A DNA stretch of 64,000 nt from NCBI RefSeq assembly GCF_021018895.1, contig NC_079371.1, positions 15,680,001 to 15,744,000 on the forward strand, read 5' to 3'. How positions within the stretch are numbered: position 1 is the first letter of the stretch; every line of letters begins with the position of its first letter. The notes under the pieces were generated by a model. The model saw only the letters and a list, made by a program, of their open reading frames with translations. It made no database searches and was not told where the DNA came from. This DNA is from Seriola aureovittata. Its lineage: Eukaryota > Chordata > Actinopteri > Carangiformes > Carangidae. Made by a program: the position numbers and the translations under genes. Below, piece after piece: positions 22,961 through 32,186 of this stretch.

Positions 22961-25342
22961 CTGCAGAGTGGAAGCTGCTGAGTCACTAGTGTCTGTCACT
23001 CCTGTGCCTCTTGGTATACTGGACACGATGTATCTGGAGCCCTTTGGCACAGGCTGTCTGACCACCAGCTTTCCTTTCCTGGTCTCTGCTAGAAACAGAC
23101 TGTACCAGTAGGCGTCGTTGGAGACCAGAGTGGAATCTGCGATGGTGGAGTTCCTCTCACTGATCACACTGTTCCTGCAGGGAGGAGCTGCTTTGCTGGG
23201 TTTGGGTTTCTGGCACTTGAGCACGATGGTGACCAATATGGTGATGAGCAGGAGAAATGACACTGAGCCCAGACCGATCACCAAGTACAGGTTGAGGTCT
23301 GAGAAGATGTCATATTCTAGAGGCACCTCAGTCATGTCAGAGTAGGCCTTAACAACAGTCTCCACTGTGGACAGCTTGATGGTGACTGTAGCAGAGAGAG
23401 CAGGCTCCCCGTTGTCCTTGGCAACAATAATCAGTCTCTGGTGGCGTGGATCTCTGTAACTGAACATCCTCATAGTCCGTATCTCTCCGTTGTATTGGTC
23501 CAGACTGAACAAGGTGGCGTCAGTCACTTGTAGAAACTGGTAGGTAATCCGAGAGTTGTGCACCGAGTCTGTGTCTAAGGCTATCACCTTGGCAACCAGA
23601 GAGCCTTTATCGGTGGATCTGGGGATCTTTTCCTCCACCACTGAGCCGTGTGCTCGCCACGGAGAGACAATAACTGGAGCGTTGTCGTTCTGGTCCACAA
23701 TAATGATGTGAACAGTCACGTTACTGCTGAGTGGAGGAGAGCCGGAGTCTCTGGCCTCAATGTGGAAAAGAAACTCCTTCTCAATCTCATAGTCAAAAGT
23801 TTTTAGTGCGTAAAGATTACCGTTCTCTGGATTGATGGAGAACAGCATGGACATGGAGGTGTTGGCTATCTCCTTCTCTAGGATGAAATAAACTAGATAC
23901 TGGTTTTCATGGAGGTCAGGGTCAAAGGCAGTGAGTGAACTGAGCAGGGCCCCAGGTGCGTTATTCTCCATTACACGAATAGTATAAAATGACTGAGGGA
24001 ACTGTGGCGCATTGTCATTGACATCCATCAGATGCACGGTTATTGTTTCATTGTCAGATAAAGGTGGAGTTCCTGCATCTGTCACTATTAATATGATGTC
24101 ATATTCAGGTACTTTTTCACGATCCAAGGGCTCAGACACTATGAGTTTATAATGCATTGGTCTTTCGGATGACTTGTTAAGAATAAAGGGCATGGGCTGA
24201 TGTATAGATAAGCTCACTTTACCATTGTCACCAGTGTCTCTGTCACTTACTCCTACCAGAGCAATGACACTCCCTACTGGGATGTTCTCATCCACTGTGC
24301 TTTTAACAGACTGTATGATGATATCTGGATAATTGTCATTCATATCAGTCACGTGGACGACTACTTTACACTGTCCCAGTAAGGGTTGCTTCCCTTTGTC
24401 TCTTGCCTCAATGTGCATCTCATAAAATTTCATATCTTCATAGTCAATAGTACCCTTCACAGTTATCTCTCCTGTGTTAGAATTCAATGCAAAGACATCT
24501 TGTGTTTTTTCAGACGTGTAAAGTGTGAACGAATACACAATCTCTGAATTCACACCCTCGTCAGGATCTGTAGCGTTAAGCTTCATTACTAAGGTTCCGG
24601 TGGGGGAATTTTCTGTCATGTTAATTGTGTAATTCTGCTTGTCAAACCGAGGGGGATTGTCGTTTGTATCCTGTACTCGGACAATAATATTGGCAGTGCC
24701 GGAGCGCACAGGGACACCGCCGTCCACAGCAGTCAGTATTAAATTATGAACGGCATTCTCCTCTCTGTCTAAAGACTTGGTGAGCACCAAATCCACATAT
24801 TGAGTTCCATCACTGCCCGTCTGAATTTCGATGGTGAAATGTTCACTGACACTGAGTTTGTATGTTTTTATTGTATTTATGCCAACGTCTGGATCCACCG
24901 CATTAGGCAGGGAGAATCTCTCTCCCGGTGTTGCCGACTCTGAAACGTCCAGCTCTACTCTGTCTCGTCGAAAGTGTGGAGCGTTATCATTTATGTCCGT
25001 TATTCCAAGCTCAATGTTGAAGATACGTAAGGGGCTCTCTATGATAACATCAAGCTTTAGAAAACAGGATGTAGGTTTCGCCGGACAAAGATATTCCCTG
25101 TCCACCTTTTCCACAATATAGAGCTCCCCTGTCTTTTTGTTAAAATCTAGATATTTTTTGTTAGTGAAAATATCAAGTTTTACCTCTCGTTGCGCCAAAC
25201 CTGCAGGCTCAAGTCCCAAATCCGCAGCAAGATTAGCGACAACAGAGCCCCTTTCCATCTCCTCGGCTATGGAATACCGTGTCACAGACAAAGCACTGGG
25301 CCATGCTGCACACAAGACAAAGACAGTGGTCCAAAAATCCAT
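22961..25342 (-). CDS. pcdhg: Divergent gamma-type protocadherin variable exon (first of the array)
   Basis: 794 codons from MDFWTTVFVL at 25342. The in-frame ATG 14 codons upstream lacks a signal-like context, and the signal core WTTVFVLCAAWPSA directly follows the chosen start. EC1 begins VTRYSIAEEMERGS. Cysteines are six apart (CPAKPTSC). EC1 to EC4 are clearly different from all other exons (for example DVSESATPGERF in EC2 and IIIQSVKSTVDENIPVGS in EC4). From the EC4/EC5 linker (DVNDNAPQFPQSF, near 24000) to the STLQ end it becomes almost the same as the others. It is therefore a separate paralog group that has shared only its EC5-tail region. The donor GTGAGA is the strongest of the array. 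Confidence 0.93.
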
Positions 25343-25540
25343 TCTTTTATCTGCGGGAAAAAATAATCCAGATTCTAAAAACATTTTTTGTTTTTCTTTA
25401 TTTTAAAGATCTTGCAAAATGTTTAGGGTCCTGTTGTCAATTTAAAAATACATCGCATATCTTCCAGAAAGCTGTTCCTACACCCTTTACAAATGGGTGT
25501 GTCATGACTTCAATGAGAGAGATGCATTATGCTTTAGTGG

Positions 25541-25557
25541 TCAACAGTGACACCATG
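25541..25557 (-). promoter_or_regulatory. Degenerate CSE-like motif of the first gamma exon
   Basis: On the minus strand this reads CATGGTGTCACTGTTGA, about 200 bp upstream of the ATG. It keeps GGTGTC-CTGTT but has CACT where others have CGCT. The proximal CAGCACC block is not evident, so the assignment is tentative. Confidence 0.4.
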
Positions 25558-28500
25558 TGACAAACTGCACATAGAGCAGGAACTGTTGGCCATGAGCTGG
25601 CTAAAATATGGTTTCACAGCACAGTAATATATAACTTGATTCACCTGTGTACTTTTGAATTTTCTGCTTGAGGGAAACTTTTACAGTGTTCTCTCATTAA
25701 CAGGTTCATCTGAGATGCATGGTAAAACTGATCCTTGTCATCAAAAGACCCTGTGTTTCCTGATCACAATGCATTTTTCATAAGCTCACTACACTGTCAT
25801 GCGTCTTAGTGAATTGTAATTAGATTAGTCTCACAAAAACTCCAACATTCCAAAGTATCCAAATGGTTAAAATATTAGGAACTTGAAAGACATACAGTAC
25901 ATTTCTGTGAAACATCATGTCTGTCTGTCATTACATTACAGCTCCTCTCTTTGACATAATTTTAGATGATCTAGTGAGCTTCCATTTTCCTTGCTCCATG
26001 TGTTTTTACATGTGCCAGCTGGTGCTTCAAGGTCAGCAGGCTACTACCTCTTCTGAACTGGCAAACTGCTTGCATCTTACAAAATGCTTCCGGTGTCACA
26101 GTTGTAGTCACAAGTAATGGAGATACAAAGGAAAATAGTTTTAGGAAGGGCTTCAGTTTGTTAAACTCACTACCTGCTCATCCCATTTTCAGCTACAGTG
26201 TGCTACCATTTAACTTGTCATTCAGATCTTTTAATTCAGTGGCTTGTTACTAGAAAAAAGAGCTTATTCATAGGGTTTGTTTTCCCTCAAACAAACAACC
26301 CTCTCAACACCTATTTCAGCAACAGGGCCCCTCACACATTTCTCTCTGTAATGTGTGGGGTGATGATGTAGTCAACGCTTTGCAGTGGCAAAACTAAAAG
26401 GAACATCTATAATATATTACAGTCTAATAACATACAATCTACAGTATCAAACACCGCTGCTGAACTTAATCAACACCTGTTCGACACACTCTCAAACAGC
26501 TTCACAAAGAAACCACAATCTATCTCTAATTTGAACCAAGCACAAGTGCCTTACATAGTGATTGCTTTTTCAAACAAGTTGGATACCCCTGTCTAATCAG
26601 AAATGAGTAGAAATGATCAACATTTTCATTTAAATGTTGAACAATAATAGTAATGGAAAAAATATTAATCCTGCTTGTGGAGACTTTTCATACAAGCTTT
26701 TTGTACATGCCTTTACCTGAATCTCTTGCTTGATGTTGTTTTGGGGGAAGGAGATCTATTGCATTTTAAGTCACTACTTTTCACTGTTTCATTGCATTCT
26801 TCTCATTTGGGATTTTCTCTGCTGCTGAGTATGCACTTTTGTGTGAAACAGAGGAGCCAAAGGAAATTAAAAGTTGGCTAATGGCTTCTGGCCGGTTGCT
26901 GCTTTTATTCCACCTGGAGCCAACAGAAGCTAGGAGAAAAAAAAGAACATGTTGTTAAGTTACAAAATGGATAATGGAATTGAAATAAAGCATTAGAGTT
27001 CAAAGCCTAGATTGTGACACAAATAGGAAAATGTATTTCTAAAAATGACTATATAAGTCATTGTTCTATTGATTCATTTTCAGACTACTTTTGCGTATAC
27101 ATCAACGTTTACACCCCGCTGTGGCCTTCAAAGTGAAGAAGTCAAAAATCAGTAATCTTAGCTTTCAAATGCAGACCAGCATATACACTCTAGATTCAGG
27201 GTGAAAAGGGTTGTGTACAGAATGCACCTGTTAGATTAAATCCCCTCTGCTACAGGGGATTGTCTGAAATGTAGCGGAGTATGTGCAAAGTACTATAAAA
27301 CCACCAAAATTATCAGACTTGTGCTTAACTGTAGTACTTTAAAATAGGCCTACACTTAGTTGTTTAGTTACCATCAGTGACTGTATGTCTATGTTTTAAA
27401 ATCCCCCATGAGCCAGCCATGCAGGGTTGCTGTATGGTTCTGATTTTAACCATGCTGTGTTCATATGATTCATCCCAGGGATCCACAGATCACTTTATTA
27501 TTCACAAACATTACCACTGATGAGAGATGAGGGTAATAGCAACACTCCACTTACATGTGTTTGTGATTATGGCCTGGATGTTTTGCTATACCCTGCATGC
27601 TTTTAGTTTCAGTTACAGCATTGCAAGTTGTCTCATCTCGACATAGCCAGGTTTAAGACAGTTCCGCTCCTGCTTGTTATCTTTCATATTAGCTTTTGTT
27701 TCTTGTTTTTGCCAAGGGGTAACTATATTACTAGTCACAGTCATGTTTGCAGTTTTGGTCTCCATACTGAAGGTCTCATGCAATCAGACTCCTGGTTAAT
27801 TTACTGCAACAAGTGACACGTGAAAGTTGTTGTTCATTACACTGTGAGCCAGGAAACATTTGGGATAATACACTAAGTTTAATACAAACAAAGCACAACT
27901 TTGTAGTTTTTAATGTTCCAACAACATTTCAGGAAACTTCCAAGGGACAGTATTATCAGTTAAGAGCACCAAATTCTACTTTATCACCAATGAAAAACTC
28001 TTCAACTACATCCAGGGTTGTAATTACCTTCCAATGTCACGTGGTGGCAACAAAGTAGCAGGTTTTGCAATAGTGGCCCAGCTAAAATAATCAGTTACAC
28101 TGTTTAACACTGTTAGCTAACAGCATCTGGGAGTCTGGTTCTAATGTTTTTAGAGCCAATTAAACATTCTCTTTACAAACAGCTGTGTTATGTTTCTGAT
28201 CCAAATACTCGTGTTCATCTTGAACACAAACATTTAGGGTAACACATATAGCTTGCTAAGATACAGTAGAGTATGTCAGGCATAAAGAGGAAAAAAATGC
28301 ATGTAAACGACTAATACCCCGCCCCTACTCACATTTAAACACACAAGCACACCCATATCAAGAATAAAACAGTGTATCTAGTCTGTATTTGCACACCATA
28401 TCTTGATATGCATGTGCACAATATACAGTAAATTTGTCTGAATATTTCTAGATGTGTCCGTTCTTTTTTGATATAGAAAAGTGGGATCAGAAACAGCCTT

Positions 28501-28805
28501 CATTTGATTATTAATCTTACTAATGATATGCTATTTTCTGTTGTTGTAGTCTTTGTGTATCTGTCTCAAAAAAGAAAAGAGAGAGAAGAGAAATAAATTA
28601 GTTCCTCTGCTCCTCCTGCCTCCCCTCTCAGTTGTTTTCTTTTTTCTTTCTACACATGCATTCAGCCGATCTCCCTTTTTTGTCTGACACAGTTTTCATT
28701 TACACCATTTTATTCTCCCAGCCCCACACTCCCTGATTTTACTATATAAAATGAATCTCCTCTTGTAACCCTCTTTGTTTGCTGTGGAATGATTCTTACT
28801 CAATG
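25558..28805. other. Intergenic spacer between the first gamma exon and the C2-type gene, left part
   Basis: About 3.2 kb with ordinary AT-rich sequence, scattered stops in all frames and no convincing exon. I see no CSE-type pair here, so no further variable exon promoter. One weak CTCF-like string lies on the plus strand at 28038-28050 (CACGTGGTGGCAA). Confidence 0.5.
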
Positions 28806-28819
28806 CTGCCCTCTGCTGG
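28806..28819 (-). promoter_or_regulatory. CTCF-type motif
   Basis: The minus strand reads CCAGCAGAGGGCAG, which fits the CTCF core CCASYAGRKGGCRS at every position. Its orientation is the same as the Pcdh promoters. It lies 0.7 kb from a second strong site. Binding is inferred, not shown. Confidence 0.6.
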
Positions 28820-29034
28820 AGAAACATCAGTGTTAAAAGATGGTGCGAATGCTCATCATGGGTAATTTATTGTCTGGGTAGATGAATCAGTGAACACAGT
28901 TCCAGTATCCAGTATTTGAAGGTGGTAAATATCTTTGACCATATTTATCTACAGTTTCTCGTGCTGGTATGTAAATGTGTCACAAGTATGTTGCTTGTGG
29001 GATTCCATATGTCAGGAGTGATGAGCACCAAGCT

Positions 29035-29275
29035 GTAGTGGAATGTAACTAAGTATATTTACTCAAATTGTTGTATAGTGCTGTTGTTGCTGTAAGTATT
29101 TCCATTTAACAACACGCTATTCTTCTAATCCAGTACATTACATTTCAAGGTGAAATACAGTACATTTTACTTCACTACGATTATTTGACAGCCATATTTA
29201 GGATACTTAATTTGCAGCTCAAGATGATACATAAAAAACACCAGTTTCTAAAATGTGATACATTTTATAGAGAAG
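29035..29275. repeat. Fish-type interspersed repeat (GTAGTGGAATGTAACTAAGTA family)
   Basis: It begins GTAGTGGAATGTAACTAAGT and continues with TATTTACTCAAAT, AAGTATTTCCATTT, CAGTACATTACATTTCA and TTTACTTCACTACGATTATTTGACAG. I recognise this order from a repeat common in teleost genomes. A second member, with its other end, is at 57857-58554. The family name is not assigned. Confidence 0.6.
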
Positions 29276-29355
29276 CCAAAGAAGCCAAATAAGAACCACA
29301 ATTCAATTGTTTCTTGAACATCAATGCATCAGTAATCCAACCAACAGCGTTGTTG

Positions 29356-29416
29356 TTGGTTTATTTGTTTTTGTCATTGGTTTATTTGTTTTTGTCATTG
29401 GTTTATTTGTTTTTTA
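29356..29416. repeat. Three-copy 21-bp tandem repeat
   Basis: TTGGTTTATTTGTTTTTGTC occurs in three successive units of period 21, the last degenerating. It is a minisatellite with no coding meaning. Confidence 0.8.
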
Positions 29417-29494
29417 TATTAACATTGTGCCTCCAAAGCATAAAACCCAGCATACTCCACCATTGTTCATTGTCATTGTTCAAGTGTCAAATGT

Positions 29495-29508
29495 GCGCCC
29501 TCTGGTGG
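29495..29508 (-). promoter_or_regulatory. CTCF-type motif
   Basis: The minus strand reads CCACCAGAGGGCGC, a complete match to the CTCF core CCASYAGRKGGCRS. Together with 28806-28819 it forms a same-orientation pair between the C2-type gene and the gamma array. It could act as an insulator or loop anchor between the two subclusters. Confidence 0.65.
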
Positions 29509-29949
29509 ACAGCTGACGAAATTACTGCTGGCTAGGAAAGAACCTCTGGTCAAACAAATTTCAGCACCATGGCGATGGACAGCTCCCAGTGCGAGTGACC
29601 AACATAGTTAAAGGACGTGAAGTGACACAACTTCCTCTGTGATGAGTGTCATATTCCTGAAATTGAAGAGACTGTGATATTTTAGACTTCACAATTTTGC
29701 CAATCACAGCATCATAATTCCACTCCTGTTTAACCAACTGCTATGTTTAAAAGAAAATAAAAAATTAGTATGAGGCCATTTGGTTTGGTCTCCAGCTGTA
29801 GACATATACATGCATTTGATGTTCCTGAATAGGTTTTGTGAATATAGTGATTTATTTTTCTGTTAAGTTTTTCTTCTCTCAGAGTTCGAGGAAAAATATC
29901 ACACGTCTGTTTTAGGTATAGAGCTCCATCCCTCACTCATCTGAAAGTA

Positions 29950-30550
29950 CGCCAAGCTGACCTAAATACAGCTGCCCCTTCAGCTGTCCCTATGGATCAC
30001 CTCACCGCAGAGAAGGTTAGCCTGTTCCCCTCCATGCTCTCTGTGGACACCCGTTTCCTTATTAACCGAATTATTTTAAATCTGAACCATGGAACGACCT
30101 AATTACCCTGTTCATTTCTGGCCAGTGGCCAGCTCTCATCTGTTGATGGTAGGAGCTAATTCCCTGCGAAGTAAGCTGTAAAAGGGCACAGGGAGAAAAG
30201 CCACAGGCCTCCAAGCTCACATCCAGGTGTGTCATTTGGAGCTGAGCCCCCCTTCCCCTTGACGTTTGTATTCGTGTTGGTGGTCTTAATTAAGGTGATA
30301 TTTCGAGAAAGGAGGTCCTGTTTGTTCAGTTAATGAACCCCACTATTCTCTGCGGGCAAATGGAAATGCAAGCACTCCAATTAGCATATGTTAGCATTTT
30401 ACTATGTTTATTCCTCACTGTGGAAAACAGCTTACCAAGGCGAAAAGCTTTCCACCCTATAAGAGTGGCTGTGGAACTTTTTCACCCCAAAATAATTGAC
30501 TCCAGCTAATTAAACATAGATTTCGGAAACTTACATCTAAATGCTTTGTG
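29950..30550. promoter_or_regulatory. Candidate enhancer / conserved non-coding segment
   Basis: About 600 bp of balanced-composition, non-repetitive sequence with a cluster of homeodomain-type sites: TTAATTAA at 30286-30293, CCAATTAGCATATG near 30378-30391 and GCTAATTAAAC near 30505. It also has an octamer-like GGAAATGCAAGC. It lies just 3' of the C2-type gene's last exon, the position of the HS5-1 enhancer relative to the mammalian alpha cluster. The enhancer role is inferred. Confidence 0.35.
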
Positions 30551-30673
30551 CATGTAGATGGACAGTATCTGTGTCTGAGTGCGTGAGCAGGGATAGACCT
30601 TGAGTTTTATGAATTACAGCAGCCCGCATATGTATATGTTAGAGACATAAGAAAGACCATGTGAAAAAAATAC

Positions 30674-30679
30674 TTTATT
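30674..30679 (-). terminator. Likely poly(A) signal of the C2-type gene
   Basis: The minus strand reads AATAAA about 525 bp after the stop codon at 31202-31204, followed by a T-rich stretch at 30661-30671. This would make a 3' UTR of about 550 bp (30650-31201). That UTR includes the ATAATAATA/ATGATGATG simple repeats near 30927-30963. Confidence 0.5.
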
Positions 30680-31201
30680 TTCATAAATGTATACAGTACA
30701 TGTGTGGGGGAAATCCCCCGTCTTTACAGTTGTCTGCGTCATGTTGCAGCTTGCATATACATTATCATACTGTTTGTCATATTCACGCAAGCTCTGTTAG
30801 CAAACAAACATACAAAAAGAAAAACCTAAAAATATAAATTCATAAGGATGTGCAAAATTATTGTCCACTAATGCTTTTCAAAACATTTTGGATGTAACTG
30901 CTGCGCCAGTTTGATTGTCTAAATAATAATAATAATAATAATATAATGATGATGATGATAATAGGCAGACACATACAATGACCATGTTCAGTGGCTTGTC
31001 ACATAAATAGTCACCACCCTTCAGCCTTTTAGGCAAAATTGATTGTTCATTCATTAGTTCCTCTTACTCAGTGAATTGCTCATCATCTGTATCTTTCACA
31101 CCACCTGTAAGTCATATATATGTTCATTAATTTATGTACTTAATGGTCTCCTCCTCTGTATTCATGTGTTTTCATCATCCATTCAGAGAGTCATTTAAAA
31201 G

Positions 31202-31518
31202 TCAGTCATTGTACAGGTCATTATTTATAATCGCTGCCTCTCCCTGGGGGGACATCTGAAGACGTCGCTTCTTGCCAAAGGTGGAGAAGGAATTGTGGAC
31301 GTCCAGCTCACTTCGCTGTGCAGCGGGCCTTAGGGTGCAAAAGCCCGACGGTGTCCCGGGGATGTAGACATTGTGGTGGTAGTCAGGCGGCGGGTGGGGG
31401 TGGGGGTGAGGGTGAGGGTGGGAGGGGATGGATGGCTGCTGCTGCTGGGGAGGAGGTGTGCACCGAGGAGTCCAAGGGCGAGAGGGGACCCCACTGGTTG
31501 AAGGAGACATCTTATATT
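31202..31518 (-). CDS. Constant exon 3 of the C2-type protocadherin gene
   Basis: The acceptor is CATACTACAG|AATATAAG, and the frame follows from the one-base overhang of constant exon 2. It encodes about 105 residues ending NNDLYND-stop. It holds a proline/glutamine-rich part, a His-Pro dipeptide run (HPHPHPHPHPPP), then DYHHNVYIPGTPSG and SFSTFGKKRR. NVYIPG is typical of Pcdh-gamma constant tails. TFGKK preceded by an acidic/serine segment is typical of the alpha constant tail. The long lysine run that ends mammalian alpha and gamma tails is missing. The role is the shared cytoplasmic end of all isoforms spliced to it, here apparently only one. The ORF could start at an upstream ATG, but that part is intron. 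Confidence 0.85.
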
Positions 31519-31798
31519 CTGTAGTATGACACAGGTAAAAACAAGGGAGAGGAGAAGCCACTACTTAATTATACATTACTGACTTACTGATGTAGTGCTG
31601 TTTTCATTTTCAGAGCATTTTTTTACTTTACTTTTTACTTGCAGTAGTACATTGACATACAAGGAAAGATTGAGATATAACCTTGTTTAAAATGTCATTA
31701 AAGCATGGAGGTATACACAACATACTGTAAATACCTATACAACCTTAAATGTGTGTAGTCTTGCTGTTGGTGGTCGACATATGTTTGGCCTCTCTTAC
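31519..31798. other. Intron between constant exons 2 and 3
   Basis: 280 bp bounded by donor AAAG|GTAAGAGA (minus strand at 31798) and acceptor CATACTACAG. AT-rich, no other feature. Confidence 0.7.
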
Positions 31799-31926
31799 CT
31801 TTGACGCCTCTCATGTGAGTACCCCAGGTCCAGTACTGTCCAGGTGCCATGGAGGTGACATAGTTTTCTGGGTCTGCATGCATGGCTTTACGCATGAGGG
31901 TACCATCCATGTTGATGGAGTTGTAA
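31799..31926 (-). CDS. Constant exon 2 of the C2-type protocadherin gene
   Basis: 128 bp with acceptor TTTGTAG|TTACAAC and donor GTCAAAG|GTAAGA. The first base completes an AG-T serine codon from exon 1, and the last base begins a Glu codon finished in exon 3. It reads (S)YNSINMDGTLMRKAMHAD, then PENYVTSMAPGQYWTWGTHM. The pattern NSI-x-M-x-G-x-L-R and the later W-T-x-G are reminiscent of the alpha constant region (SSVHLEEAGILR and SWTFKYG), but similarity is weak. Both splice sites and the phase chain with its neighbours support it strongly. Confidence 0.85.
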
Positions 31927-32127
31927 CTACAAACAAGGCATCAGGCCGTGATTACAATATCCTTTACTTCATTCATCATCCAATTTAACATGATTAAAGG
32001 GATTTTTATCCAGGTTATCTACTTTAGCTCTTGATGTGAGGTGTCATGCTGAAACACAGTGTAACGTTGAGATAAATGTAAGGTTGCTTTACATTAGGTT
32101 GACAGCATGCAGAGGTCAAAATGGTAC
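31927..32127. other. Intron between constant exons 1 and 2
   Basis: About 200 bp with donor AAAG|GTACCATT and acceptor TTTGTAG. No further feature seen. Confidence 0.7.
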
Positions 32128-32186
32128 CTTTTAATGGAGGAGTTCTGGTTTTTTGTGAGAGTCCAGTCTGTGTTTGGCTGCTTCAG
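32128..32186 (-). CDS. Constant exon 1 of the C2-type protocadherin gene
   Basis: 59 bp with a pyrimidine-rich acceptor TTCTCTCTCTGCAG and donor AAAG|GTACCA. It reads LKQPNTDWTLTKNQNSSIK plus two bases. The PN-x-DW motif is the hallmark of the first constant exon of clustered protocadherins (QPNPDW in alpha, PPNTDW in gamma). KQPN points to alpha and NTDW to gamma. It joins in phase 0 to the variable exon ending Asn-Glu at 34734. Confidence 0.9.

Noticed and set aside
1040..23345. 75-78-codon plus-strand frames recurring inside each gamma exon
   Set aside because: They are antisense shadows of the transmembrane/EC6 coding part, repeated only because that part is homogenised.
29341..29420. 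Spaced repeats considered as a CRISPR-like array
   Set aside because: Units are contiguous without spacers, in a vertebrate genome; it is a plain minisatellite.
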